A DNA stretch of 43,717 nucleotides from Reticulitermes lucifugus (Eukaryota > Arthropoda > Insecta > Blattodea > Rhinotermitidae). The translations under genes were made by a program, and so were the position numbers. The stretch lies in the NCBI GenBank assembly GCA_026260175.1, contig JAKCWW010004042.1, positions 1-43,717 of the forward strand, read 5' to 3'. Numbering within the stretch: the first letter of the stretch is position 1; each line of letters starts with the position of its first letter. The notes under the pieces are model-generated. The model did not search any database. It saw nothing but the letters and a program-made list of their open reading frames with translations, and was not told the origin of the DNA. This document shows positions 32,012 through 43,319 of the stretch, in pieces.

Positions 32012-33568
32012 ATTTCGTTTCCTGACGTAACGGATGCAAAGTTAGACCTATGAATTGCAAATCTGTTTACATTACGAAGAGTCGTTCTAAGTAAATGCAA
32101 GTAATGAACGCATTTGAAAAGCTGATACATCTGTGTGCCTCTCCTTTTGTTTCTCAGACAGAGGACAGAATATGGCAGTTACTAACTTCCTCAATGGATG
32201 TGTGTGGAATCTGATATTCCCACTCTATGCGAAGTTCTGGAAGATTTCTGTTCTGAGCCATATTAGCCCAGTACACTCCCGATGCATATAAATATCAAAT
32301 AAAACTTCATCAGATTTGTTAAAATGGCTAACCCCGAGGAGGCGAAGTCCAACTTGTGGAGTTGCGTAGCCATTTGGCTAGTTTAGAAACTCCCTGAATT
32401 TAATTATGGAGCCCGAAGAGTCATTACCCCCTTCACCCTGTCTAAGCCTGTGTAATTCACTCCACACCCTTACACAATCCCCTTCACAGTCAGTTTTAAT
32501 ATTATCCTCTCTCCTACGCTTGGACAAATTTGAGGTCTCCTTTCTGTTTCTGCGACCAGAACGCTCTTTGCGTTTCTCCATACACATATTCTACATGCGC
32601 AATCCATCTGTGCTTTTATCGATTACGATGATACTTGGAACACGTTCTACTGTATGTAGTTGACGAAGTACTTTTAAAGATGGTGTAGCTGCCCAGTGAG
32701 TAGAATGTATGTGGCGTCTTTTGTGTGATGTGTGAAGTGAACAGTCCATCAGTTTGATAAGCTTTGTCAAGATTAATTTATATTTGCATAAATAAATATT
32801 AATAAAAGTAAATATATTACATACAGCTACTCTCCGACTTACATATTTGTAAGGTATGCAATTTAAAAAAAAATAAAAATTAAAAAGGGCCTTTTGGAAA
32901 GGCGCCGTAAAATTTTTCTTGCGGGAATGAAAGCGCAATGAGATGAAGGTGGCGGGAGATTACTGCTGGGTGATAACACAGGCGGCGCAGCGGTCATGCT
33001 GCGGACGATCAGGTTTCAGTGTATTGGAGTTTGGATTTCAACTGGACTGTCTGGTATATACATATTTAGTTGACCATGTGTGTATTCATTTCTGACTTGC
33101 GCAAAATTCGACTTGTGTCTGGCCTTCCGGCAAGTAACTACTGCGTAAGTTGGGGAGTGCCTGTATAAGACCTACGTAATTTCTGAAAATTAGGTATCAG
33201 TGTTTTAATGTTCATTACGTTCCGTAAATTTGTAAACATCCATTACGCCAACATAATTACGCAAACTGTTCTTCATCCAGCAAATCCGGACAAGAGGCAT
33301 GCCTTTATATCTTCAAATTTCCGTAGGTGTATAGATAATGTTCCACGACCATTCTGACCTGCACCGAAAAAGCACACAAGTTAACAAAGACTACTGTAAT
33401 AAGGCCACTCCTTTGCTTACATACATCACCTATACATCAGCGTTGTACTTTCCACATAAATATGAGGCTCACTATTTCTTCCACACGTATGCTTCCGTGC
33501 AGCCCTACAGTTGGGCTAAAACTTCGGACTGCTTTTAATGAGCATACTGTATTTACTCGTAAATCTTT
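32012..33568. other. Non-coding stretch, no gene recognised
   Basis: No supported gene. A 10-bp inverted pair AATGGCTA(A/C) sits at about 32323 and 32366. A tRNA-like stretch near 32980-33050 (GGCGGCGCAGCGGTCATGC) lacks a credible B-box. Confidence 0.45.
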
Positions 33569-33745
33569 ACCGTGGCTCAGGCAGTTAGAATCAGACTTTT
33601 CGCCACGGATAACTAAGTTCTGTCCCATGTCATCGAAGAGGGGTTTGTGGTAGATGAATTAACACTGGGACAGTGTTTTATCTTGTATTTCGTTTTTTCC
33701 CTGTCAGTATTATTCGATCAGTGTCCCATAATCATATTTATTTTA
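33569..33745 (+). mobile_element. SINE-E copy 3, old
   Basis: CCGTGGCTCAGGCAGTTAGA matches the SINE-E A-box region. AACTAAGTTCTG, GGGGTTTGTGGTAGATGAAT, ACTGGGACAG and TTTTTTCCCTGTCAGTATTA follow in SINE-E order. The B-box is degraded, so it is an old copy. Confidence 0.6.
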
Positions 33746-33863
33746 TAGAGCACCGACGCTAATAATTTAACACTTGATAGCATTCTTAAATAATTCTCTT
33801 CTTTCCCTCCTTCTTTTTCTGTGTCCGGCTCTCTCTCTCTCCGTGAGATATAATATTATCTAA

Positions 33864-34158
33864 AAGGTAAAGGTAAAGTTCTCTCTAGAACGGGTCATGA
33901 AGGCCGAGAGGGGGAGTAGAGGTATAGCTCTACTCTTTCTTTAACCCTGGCACTAGATGAGGGTGGGTGGTCAACTTCACGCCCGGCTGCTTTACTCCCG
34001 GGAGAGAGACCCGGTACCCATTGTATAGGAGGCTGGGTGGGCCCCAGGGCCGTCTGGACGGGTGCGGAAAATCTGCTCCCCCCCTCACCGGGATTCGATC
34101 CCCTGATCGTCCAGCCCGTAGCGAGTCGCTATACCGACTTGGCTACCCCGGCCCACAG
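33864..34158 (-). mobile_element. SINE-B copy 4, full length, with TSD
   Basis: On the minus strand: GGGCCGGGGTAGCCAAGTCG head (A-box TAGCCAAGTCGG), TATAGCGACTCGCTACGGGC, B-box GGGGATCGAATCCC, full body and a TTTACCTTTACCTTT tail. Flanks TAATATTATCTAA (33851-33863) and TAATGTCATCTAA (34159-34171) match at 11 of 13. It is the most complete SINE-B here and the best reference for the family. Confidence 0.92.
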
Positions 34159-34317
34159 TAATGTCATCTAATGAATCACAAATCGACGTCACTTTGGCAC
34201 CGGTAATGTTCTGTTTCGTATAATACTGAACCGTGATAGTGTGTGTTAGTGAAGTGATACTGGCATTTGTTTGTTTTCCCCTTGTCAGTTATCGGGGTAT
34301 AGGTACAGTTAATACAA

Positions 34318-34872
34318 CTGTATAACCCTTTGAATACAGTTACGTTTATTAACACGCTGTGTATCAGATTATGTACAATAACAGACGCACATATTAATAC
34401 GCTTCTATAATCTTTTCAATACAGCTCATTTCATTAACACGTTCTATATCATATTATACACCGGGTGTCCCGTACCTCCGATCGCATAGGGAAAAGCACT
34501 GATGTCCCTCCTTTTGCTCGCACACTGCATTTCACACGCTCTAAAGTCTTTCTAGTAGCAACACGGATATTTTCTTTAAGGTTGTCAACAGCACGTTGAC
34601 GGATATGGTAAAGAAGTGACTTCAGAAAAAAAATCTAGGGTCATTGCCTAAGGCCAGAGGCATGCAGAAGTTCAATTTTCGTCTTTCCCTGAACAGTGTA
34701 CCCCTCTTTTATGTTGCTCATTATGTGTTATGCCGCCTGCAACAAAAAATGGTTATATTCCTTATGAGACTGGACTTGTGGGACACTGTATATAATGACG
34801 TTGGTTATTGTATATAATCTGATACAGGACTTGTTAACAAAACTAGCTGTGTTGAAAGGATTATAGAATTGT
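34318..34872. repeat. Direct plus inverted repeat cluster with nested insert
   Basis: A unit of about 80 bp (CTGTATAACCCTTTGAATAC, TTATTAACACGCTGTGTATC) occurs at 34318-34400, again in part at 34401-34458 (TCTATAATCTTTTCAATACA, CATTAACACGTTCTATATC), and inverted at 34790-34872 (GTTAACAAAACTAGCTGTGT, TGAAAGGATTATAG). The second and inverted units are separated by a distinct 330-bp insert. Confidence 0.6.
34459..34788. mobile_element. TA-flanked inverted-end insert (CACCGGGTGTCCC)
   Basis: Begins CACCGGGTGTCCC and ends GGGACACTG, which are imperfect inverted ends (GTGTCCC / GGGACAC). TATA lies on both sides, as for a TA-targeting DNA element. 330 bp, non-coding. It sits exactly between inverted copies of the surrounding repeat. 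Confidence 0.45.
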
Positions 34873-35799
34873 GTTTATCTGTGTGTACAATAAAAAAGCG
34901 GAGGGCAACAAGTGAAAGTATTTGATTTCATTTTTTTCGAAACAACATTCGCTGAGGATGAACACATAAAGTGAGTCAAAACATTGCACAGTAATGATGA
35001 ATGGTTATTGGTTCGTTCTTTGTGACTTATACTGCAATCACTAGTTTATATTCCATCCTCGAGACAAGGATATATGGCCCAGTTCCGGCTCATTACTTTG
35101 ACAAAGTGCTTGAAGTGAGCGCCCAATGGGGATGCCGTTCCTGGCCACATTTTTGTTACCACGTTTCAGCTCAGAAACTACTAAACGGATAAGGAAAGAT
35201 TTGGTCTTGAGAGGTGTAAAAACGTAAATGCAGCGTTGTGTTAAGCTTCCGTGAAAATGGACCTTCATGATTTATAAGCAGATAAAGTGCTGCTGTGTGT
35301 AAATACCAGGTCACGAAGGCATACAGAAAACACGGATGTGTAAGTACACCTGAAATTCAGGACCGTCAAGGAATATGAAGTAACAAATCGTGCGTCTGTA
35401 CGCAATGTGCTGACGCAGATATGCATCTCGCCTCTGTTCTTGTGAATGTATCAGACTTATATAAAGTGCTCTACCTATTCCACAAAAATTACCCCCGCCT
35501 GAGCCAAGATATTCGCCGTGCAGATGCGGCAATTTCTCTGACACGTTTGTGCAGAGTGTTGTATAAACATATTAGACAGGCGTTCCACGTTTCAGGGCAA
35601 TTTTTTTTTGTCTTATCCTGCGTTATAGTAAGAAGGCTTGCTTGTGAAACAGACAGTACAGGTGATTTGTGAAGAGCAAAGTCGTTAGCCGCCGCGCTGG
35701 GAAACGTTGACGCCAGTTGATACAACTGCTGGATTTCGTCGTATAAAATTCTGGCATGTGACACACTGTATGATCTATGTTGCGCGTTTATAGATTTTG
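34873..35799. other. Non-coding stretch, hammerhead-like relic
   Basis: No gene recognised. At 34959-34996 (+) GCTGAGGATGAACAC...GTGAGTCAAAACATTG resembles a decayed module (core CUGAGGA, CAC/GUG stem, AAAAC for GAAAC). The overlapping open frames at 35421-35764 on both strands have no known domain. Confidence 0.4.
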
Positions 35800-36015
35800 C
35801 AGCTGTGCCGTTGAGGTCTTTGTTCGTCTGGGATATGGTGGCGCGTCACTGGGTAATTGGTAGCAAATATTTCGAGGAAGCGTGGTGGTCTCTTCGTCAG
35901 TAGCCGAGTGTGCGTTGAAAATGATCATCAGACGTTCTACCCTTGAAAGTTAGACCACTGTGCCGTCTCGAAACGTCGGGCACTACTCACCCAATGACAC
36001 GCCTCTATATCCTAT
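35800..36015. mobile_element. Foldback element, FB1 family (copy f)
   Basis: Left GTGCCGTTGAGGTCTTTGTT, GTCTGGGATATGGTGGCGCG, CACTGGGTAATTGGTAGC; right TCGAAACGTCGGGCACTACT and CACCCAATGACACGCCTC, inverted. On the minus strand of the left half a perfect CUGACGA core is followed by a poor helix II and GAAAU. The arms are diverged and the centre (about 110 bp) is longer than in copy d. Confidence 0.65.
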
Positions 36016-39007
36016 ACAAACTAAGATGTCTGCGTCTTTCAAACATAATTTTAAACATTTTTCAATGCGCGAGATTTAACCAAGTACAAGTAATGGTAAC
36101 TTGACTTCATGCTGTGGTATTATATTTGCTGCTACCATTTTGTGTCTGAAGTACTTGAATATTAAGAACAATTGGATGTGTAAAACGTCAAAACAACGCT
36201 TTTGGAAAATACTTCTTTTTGTTTTTAAAGCGTTAAGTCGCATGGGATATAAGGCAGTGTCACCGACTTTCCGATTGGTCTTAGTGCATTCATCTTCGCG
36301 GTCAAGCAGTCTTAAGATTATCGATTGTAACTCAAAATTTTTTTAACCTTCTTCATGGGTTGATTAGAGTGTATCTTACGTAAATCCATGGATTTTTGTA
36401 ATAAACAGTGAACCTGTCAGTATCAGTCAACCATCGCCACAGCTAACGCATGTAACGTTTTTAAAGGCCAAATGCCAGACGCCGAACGTCTAGAGAGTGA
36501 AAACCACAACTCAGTGGATTACATTGAACATAGGTAGTGACAGTGCAAGGAAACGTCGGAGTGCATATACAATTACAGCAGCTTCAACTTCGTGCATAAT
36601 TAACAGATGATGCACAAACTGAGGCAACAGTGTAAAAAAATGACGCTGTAACTAGGAACACGAAGTCGGAATAGTGACTATAAAATGACATAATAATCAA
36701 AGTAAGACATGCACAGAGAATAAAACATGCTCGAATCAAAGTAAGACATGCACAGATGCACGATGCAAAAAAAACTTCGCAGTTTACTGCAGCTACATAC
36801 AGAAGTTAAATGACCAGACAGATGTAAAAAAAGGTTTTTAATAATACGTTAAGTAGTGATTTTATTAATTGTATGGTAAAAGGGACTAAAAGCGAAAAAA
36901 ATATGTATACAACTAGTTACAAAGCGTACTAGGATAAGGAGACGACTGCTTGGACGCAAGTAAGCCTATGTGTACGTTTTTAGATACTGTTAAATACTTA
37001 ACATCGTATACTGTATTTCATTATACAAAAACATGAATTATAGGGGCAGGTAATTCGTATAAAATATTATGCGGTGACACTGGCAGTAGTTTCATAAAAG
37101 TCGACATTCATCTCTCTTAGGTGTAAAACAAAGGGATAAATGGCTTAAGTTGGTAACTGTTCAGTTTCTGTGCTAAATGTAGAAGCCACGCGGAATGTTG
37201 AATTGCGGGATTTAATTTCACTGACGTAATCTTCTTTTTTTTACTTTATTCAGTCTCTAATTTTTTTAATGAATCGCGATGTTTCGGAAGCCGGCTCTGC
37301 TAACTTCTTCATGTAAGTAAAAGATCTAATCTGGTGGGCCCCTTAGATAGAGTTATTCTCAGTCACTGGATTACATTTACAAGTATGGCATCAATACGAA
37401 GCCTTTATACCAAGTGTAATATAGACACAGTCTGTACTACACAGAATTGATGAGGAAACTGTGTATATGGTTGTTTTATACCTAAGCATATAGATAAGTA
37501 GTTCCCAAAATGTAATTTCACTGCAAAATGGTATTCTGCGAACTGGACTAGCATTGTCTGCCACTGAAACTCAGTAATGGCGGTTTTTTCACGTTTCGCA
37601 GAAAAATTAAGCTTACAGCAGACAGAATTTTCTCAATTTTACGTTTATCTCGCAAGCTGTTGCATAAAAGCCGTCCGGCCTGCTCCATAATATGATGTTA
37701 CATCATACTTTCCACTGTTAATGTCGTCCCTAAATCTCATGACGCCATAACATATCGATTTGTCATGGCGCCTCTCGGAGAGCACAGAGACATTCTGATG
37801 CATCGCGAACTGAGAAAAGTTTGTGAACAACTTTGAGGTGTAGTTGGAGTCGTCAGTTCCCCACAACTTTGAGTTATTCGTCACGACCATGTGTATAAGC
37901 AAACCCATACGCTATGCAGACTTTTGGTCACTCGGTATGAGGGCATTAAGAAGTCTCTTCACTTAAAGAACGAGCCAGTGCTTCAGCATGGATAGAAAGG
38001 ATGAGAGATTGTAAATATGCTGTAATTCCTTCCATCACTTCAAATGATACCCTCTTCTTGCCGCATGCAATGGGATTTGAGTTATTATCGTACGTTCGAA
38101 CATGCATGGTCTCCTGTATATAAACCGCAGAGCGCCACAGGGAGCCTTACTGTATTAATGAGACCTTGCTGTACAGTTCTACATTAATTCTTTTGTGTTT
38201 GCTGTGACCAGAAGTAGAACTGGCACAAAGGACCACATTGCTGATTTTTTCAGACAGACGCGGACTCCAACCCACTAATCCTCCGGCTAAACTTCCCAAC
38301 TAATGTATTATTACAGACCTAGCTGTAGTTACGGCACAGCGCCGGTCCAATGTGTTTGTGCCTTACGGAAAAACACGTATTTATGCTATTTAGTATCATT
38401 TTTAAATGGCTTTCAGTTATTAAAAAACTTTGACGTATGTACATCGGACTGACGAAGTAGCTGTAACAACAATTTATTCTACTCTGCTGAACCCCGCTAT
38501 TTTAATTGTTCCTCCATTGTTACCGCCACCGTCCCTCCCAGGGACATTTGTTGCAGGAAGTTTTATGGAGCGGAGGGTGGAAAATCTGTGAAACAATGAG
38601 CAGAGCTTAGTAACAAGCTGGGAATAGAATTATTCTGGGCAGTGTCCTCTCCGTGTCCCTAGAATAGCGCTACCCCCGTGTGGTCTTTGTTATGGGCTGT
38701 CTAGACGAAGTACAAAAAATTAATGGGTAGTGGGGAGGTAATGTCTTTCACCATGTTTATCTTCGGAAATTTCGAATAAATACGACGAATTTTTTATTTC
38801 TTGTCTACTCCAAAAATTGCCGGGAAAATCTAAAATTGATTTTGACCGGCCCAATATAAACGCTATTTACCCAAAGCCCATTTACAGTTTCCAGTCTTGT
38901 TCTCTTTAATTCCATGTAATTTGTTCAATAATGTGGCGGCCGTGCGAACTTTGGCAGTGGCCATCCAGTTCGTCTGGTGTTATATCTGTGTAAATCTTCC
39001 AGAGGTG
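36016..39007. other. Non-coding stretch with short duplications
   Basis: No gene recognised. A 23-bp direct duplication (AATCAAAGTAAGACATGCAC plus AGA) lies at 36695-36717 and 36734-36756. At 37278-37312 (-) ATGAAGAAG...CTTCCGAAACATCG is a weak hammerhead-like relic. The open frame at 37645-37908 (-) matches no family I know. Confidence 0.45.
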
Positions 39008-39150
39008 CTGTCCAGAAAGTTACCAACAATAATGCACCATTTAATTCTTAACAAGGTTTGTTACAAGATAATTTCAACTCCTGAAATGATCTTGTAACAA
39101 CTTTTGTTAAGCAGTAAATGGTGCATTATTGTTTGTAACTTTCTAGACAG
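39008..39150. mobile_element. Hairpin (MITE-like) element, 69-bp arms
   Basis: Arms 39008-39076 and 39082-39150 are inverted copies differing at 7 of 69 positions, with a 5-nt loop. Examples are ACAATAATGCACCATTTA / TAAATGGTGCATTATTGT and TTGTTACAAGAT / ATCTTGTAACAA. It is non-coding. Transcripts reading through it would form a long duplex. Confidence 0.75.
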
Positions 39151-40200
39151 TAACTCAATAAAAATTTACGGTGCAAACAACGATGCGAAGTACTTAGAGA
39201 GGTGTTGTGAATCGTTTGGAGTTCACTCGATGTGTTTCGTGTGGTTAGTACTAAGGACTGTACGTGACAGAGAAATGTTGTGTAGTGGCCTGTTATTGGA
39301 TGTATATCGCGGTGACAATTGGGTAGGTGCTGTAAAGTGTTTGAAGACATTCTGTGTGGATTCTGTAGCACAGTACACCATTCATCGCGGCTTGCAGTAA
39401 AGCGAGAGAATATGCATATTATCCGGGTAAGAACCGCTGGAAGGAATATTCTATACTGGAGTGTGAGAAAAGATGACATGTTCCTCGCGCGGTCGAGGGA
39501 TCTTCCTGAGGCTTTGATACGGAGCTGTCATAACGTACAAACAAAATCGATCAAATGTCGCAGGCCTTTGAAGTGAAGACTGTGGGCGCTAGTTGAAGTG
39601 TTGGATAAGACCACGAAACGTGCCGGTAATTCTCGTTTTATGTACGTGTAGAACTTGTGTGCGTGCTTACCCAATTAATGGCTAGCAGCCATTCCCTTAT
39701 ATACTCCAAATGTTTATGTAATTTCATACAGTTGAAACAGCTAAACTATGGTCATTCAACATACGTACTATGTGGGTAGGTAAAGTGGGACTTGTTAATT
39801 TGACTGCATTCCAAACAACTAAAGAGAGAGCCGCTTTCCCTTTCATCTATCAAAAGGTTTAAAGGGGCTTTCAACAGTTCAAAATTTGTGCTCAATATGA
39901 AATTACGAGGGAATAACTTTTCTCTTGCTGTTACTGAAAGGTTGCCGTAATTGAAGAGATTCAAGGTCTAATGGCTTTGCTGGAACAAGTCCTCTGATTT
40001 GTAAAACCCGCTGCTGGAAGTGTATGGCTTTGTGTACCAAAGGAATCGTGACGTAGTGGCTGTAGCATAGGCCTCTGCGTATTGTGGTTCCGACTTCAGT
40101 AACTTGTTTACATTCCTTGATGCGACAGGGTCCACTCATTCTTCTCTAGCTTTATCTAGTTTGTTACGGAAATAAAGTAGTGTTATATCATCATGCTGTT
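39151..40200. other. Non-coding stretch, no gene recognised
   Basis: Overlapping open frames at 39104-39576 and 39752-40139 have no recognisable domain or exon signals. Confidence 0.45.
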
Positions 40201-40250
40201 TTGTGTGTGGGCGTGCGTGCGTGCATGTGTGCGTACGTGTGTGTGTGTGT
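40201..40250. repeat. Imperfect (GT)n/(GC)n microsatellite
   Basis: GT-rich run with GCGT interruptions ending in (GT)7. Confidence 0.85.
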
Positions 40251-40363
40251 TTCCAACCTTTCAACTTTTGAAACAGCTGACCGATTTTCGCGAAACTTTG
40301 GTGTGAGGATTGGAGACTAACCCAATGCCGTGATTTTTTATTTTTATATCACTAAACAATGTG

Positions 40364-40620
40364 GCCGATCCCAGTGGCCGGTCTATGGCGTGGGTCTACG
40401 GCCGCTCGCTTACTGGGATTGTGGATTCGAATTCCGCCGAGGGCACGGATGTCTTGTCTCTTGTGAGTGTTGTGTGTTGTCAGGTAGAGGTCTCTGCGAC
40501 GGGCTGGTCCCTCGTCCAGAGAAGTCGTACCGAGTGTGGTGTGTCTGAAGTGTGATCGTGAAGCCTTAACAAATGAGGTGGCCTTGGCCCCCAAGGGGCG
40601 GTCAAGCCATTGAAAAAAAA
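40364..40620 (+). mobile_element. SINE-A copy 3
   Basis: Head CGATCCCAGTGGCCGGTCTA lacks the CGCG present in copies 1 and 2 inside the A-box region. B-box GGATTCGAATTCC is altered by two bases. Body and A-run match copy 1. Flanks TAAACAATGTG and TAACCATGTG are a likely imperfect duplication. The A-box damage suggests it can no longer be transcribed by Pol III. Confidence 0.88.
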
Positions 40621-41977
40621 TAACCATGTGACAGCGCGCACGACTCGTAAGGTGGAAGGGACAATAGCGCCACTTAAGGGTCCTAAAATGATTCATGGCT
40701 TTATTTATTTGAAAAATATTAAACTGTAATTGTTATGACCTTTTTGTAATACGCTATTTAATGCAATAATATGGCGGTAGTGCAAAAATTATCTTTGACT
40801 TTCAATATAATGGTCAGAAATAATAAAACATCGCAGACAGGCGTGTGAAATTTGGTATAATTGGTATAGAGTGGTCCTAAACAAACCTAATCACTACATT
40901 GAACCATCGGAATTACAACATGAAGAGGTCGAAATCTATGGCGTTATATCCGGGTATTTAACGTACACAGAATTTGTGCTGGAAAAGTCCTTCACAAAAA
41001 TAAATACATTAAAATAATGTCATTGGATCTGTGAGTCTACAAATTTATGCAGGGGAGAGCGAGCCTTATAACTTTCTGCTTGGAACTTGCTTTTGTTCCC
41101 CTTCATTACAATGCTTAAATACGAGTGGCATTACCCTCTCCTGCTCATGTAGCACTTCTGCTGTAAGAGTAATTTAATGGATGACAATAATTTGCGAGGG
41201 GAGCCCTTAACAATTTAACACTGTCCAGCTCGCCCTCTACTCCCTGAATGTCTCCACTAGAGTACAAATAATTGCTCTGCGATGCTTTAGATATTTAAAC
41301 CTGTGTGCGGGTCGATGGAGTAGGGGTAAATGTGATTATCATGTAATCATGTTTGGCCTTCCCTATTCGTAGGGCGCGTCAGGAAGAAGGGGCATAAGAG
41401 TGGATACGCCCAAAGAAACAGTATGGTAAAGCCTGCTTGTAACGGCATCCCAAGAGACCTAAAATTTTACCAATTTTAGAGTTTTCTGTTTTAACATGTT
41501 CTTACTTCGATCACGATTAGATGAATGTATTGCATGCCAGAGAGACCAGTTACGATGTGAAATGTTTAAAAAGTAAAAAGCGTCTATTAAGTGACATTTT
41601 AATACTGATTCTTCGTCACTTTGTTTTTATTACATTTGACCCAATTGATGAAAACAGCGATCTGAAAATCGTCACATTCTACCGGCGCATCTTGTGCAAG
41701 GAAAGAGAAGGGAATTGTTGTAGACTGGTGGTTGTTCTTAATCATCTTTGCCAACACATATGCATGATGCTGAATGTAACTGCTTTCCATGTGTAATTCT
41801 GCCGTAACAATTCAGCACAGTATACAGCTCGAATACAAAACGTCAGAGAAACAGAGTTGTATTTGCTATACGCGTAAATGAATGTTAATAAAGTAGATAA
41901 ATGTAAATTTGCAAGGAAAGCATTTGCCAAATTGTGTACATTGGAGGGGGGGAGAGATTACACATTTCTAAGCTTCC
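40621..41977. other. Non-coding stretch, no gene recognised
   Basis: No domain, tRNA-like box or strong repeat was found. The open frame 41521-41796 (+) is unrecognised. Confidence 0.5.
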
Positions 41978-42264
41978 TGCGACCTGTAGAGGCTCTGAGG
42001 TGCATTGAAGTAGGCTGTATGTAACATTCTGCGACCTGTAGAGGCTCTGAGGTGCATTGAAGTAGGCTGTATGTAACGTTCTGCGACCTGTAGAGGCTCT
42101 GAGGTGCATTGAAGTAGGCTGTATGTAACGTTCTGCGACAGTGCGACCTGTAGAGGCTCTGAGGTGCATTGAAGCAGGCTGTATGTAACGTTCTGCGACA
42201 GTGCGACCTGTAGAGGCTCTGAGGTGCATTAAAGCAGGCTGTATGTAACGTTCTGCGACAGTGC
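41978..42264. repeat. 52/60-bp tandem array, 5 copies
   Basis: Unit starts TGCGACCTGTAGAGGCTCTG. Copies 1 and 2 (41978, 42030) are 52 bp. Copies 3-5 (42082, 42142, 42202) are 60 bp because of an extra TGCGACAG at the end. Since 60 is divisible by three, the 60-bp copies give periodic open frames on the minus strand (HLRASTGR), which are artefacts. Copies differ by only a few bases. Confidence 0.96.
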
Positions 42265-42470
42265 TTGTACAGCCTTCTAACCCATATTAAAAAAGTTTCC
42301 GTAGAAGTCAGAGAGTTTCTTATGTAGCGCAGCGTCGTGGCGCTTAAAGCTGAAGGAGTCTGACCTGTCAAGCAACTGTCAATATCAGTCGCTGTATATG
42401 ACGCTCTGTAGTTCCTAGCGCCGAAAGAGACAGCGCGACGTACTTTGTGGAGTCGAAGGACTTCATGTTG

Positions 42471-42790
42471 TCATATTACCAGACTGTCTACTTACTGGTT
42501 TGTCCTAAAGTTATTATTGTCACACTACCAGACTGTCTATGTAATGAATGACTAATTCACACTAACAAATGCACAAAGACAAGTTATGTCATTAATTCCT
42601 TTATTAAAAGGTTACCCTTTTAATAAAGGAATTAATGACATAACTTGTCTTTGTGCATTTGTTGGTGTGAATTAGTCAATTATACAAAATGCACGGTGAA
42701 TATAATGTGAAATGTCTACGTAATGGTTGGTTTCAAGTTCTTGTTGTCATACTAATCAGACTGTCTACGTACTGGTTTTTGCGAAGTTTG
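42471..42790. repeat. Degenerate repeat split by hairpin element
   Basis: TTGTCATATTACCAGACTGT (42471), TTGTCACACTACCAGACTGT (42517) and TTGTCATACTAATCAGACTG (about 42743) are related units, each followed by CTAYGTA/CTACTTAC. The hairpin at 42549-42678 sits directly after the second unit. Confidence 0.55.
42549..42678. mobile_element. Near-perfect hairpin element, 63-bp arms
   Basis: Arms 42549-42611 and 42616-42678 match at 62 of 63 positions around a 4-nt loop (TTAC). Outer ends are TGACTAATTCACAC and GTGTGAATTAGTCA. It is very AT-rich and non-coding. The single mismatch suggests recent formation or ongoing arm homogenisation. Confidence 0.85.
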
Positions 42791-43049
42791 TACGTAGTTT
42801 CTAAACGTATAACGTGGTCCGGACACGTATCCCCGTCTGCTCTTTTAAACAGGTTTGTGGCATACCTGCCTTCATTTCAGACGAAAATAGTGTATAGTAA
42901 TGAATATAACAGCCTAGCTTATATTAGTATTACAGACATTTGAACACCATTGTTGCACTTTGTACAGATGAGACTGTCAGGGCCTTTGGCAAGCATTAGG
43001 GAGTGAAGGAACATATATTACAGGGTTTTAGTGCAGAAACCTGAATTAA

Positions 43050-43220
43050 AAATGTCCCTTGGAAGACCTAGGCGTAAATGGGAGAATCACATAAAAATGT
43101 ATCTTTAAAAATAGGATTCGGGTAAACTGGCTTTATTTGGCTCAGGAGAGGGATAAGTAGCGGGCTGTTGTGAACACGGTAATGAACTTTCGGTTTGCAC
43201 AAAGTGCAGGAAATGTCTTT
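43050..43220 (+). pseudogene. Retroelement C-terminal remnant, second copy
   Basis: Plus-strand frames read GRPRRKWENHIKMYL, then (after a shift) WLYLAQERDK, a stop, and RAVVNTVMNFRFA, matching the family ending GRPRRKWEDNIKMDL...DLAQDRDxWRAVVNTVMNLRVP. It has stops and at least one frameshift. It is better preserved than the copy at 2106. Confidence 0.7.
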
Positions 43221-43319
43221 ACTAACTGAGAAAATATTGGCTTTTTAATAAGAACTCTGCTCTGTGTAGTTAGTTAGTACCTTTAATTGGCAAATCACTG
43301 TTATATTTAGTAAATGCAA

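Noticed and set aside
32323..32375. Short hairpin AAATGGCTA / TAGCCATTT
   Set aside because: Only about 10 bp of pairing; expected by chance in a window this size.
32980..33055. Extra tRNA-like SINE head (GGCGGCGCAGCGGTCATGC)
   Set aside because: A-box-like sequence, but no credible B-box, body or duplication.
37278..37312. Hammerhead-like module on the minus strand as a functional ribozyme
   Set aside because: The core reads CAUGAAGA and neither helix I nor a good helix II forms. At most a relic.
41885..42371. 114- and 137-codon repetitive open frames (minus strand)
   Set aside because: Produced by a tandem array whose 60-bp period is a multiple of three. Frames change where the period is 52 bp.
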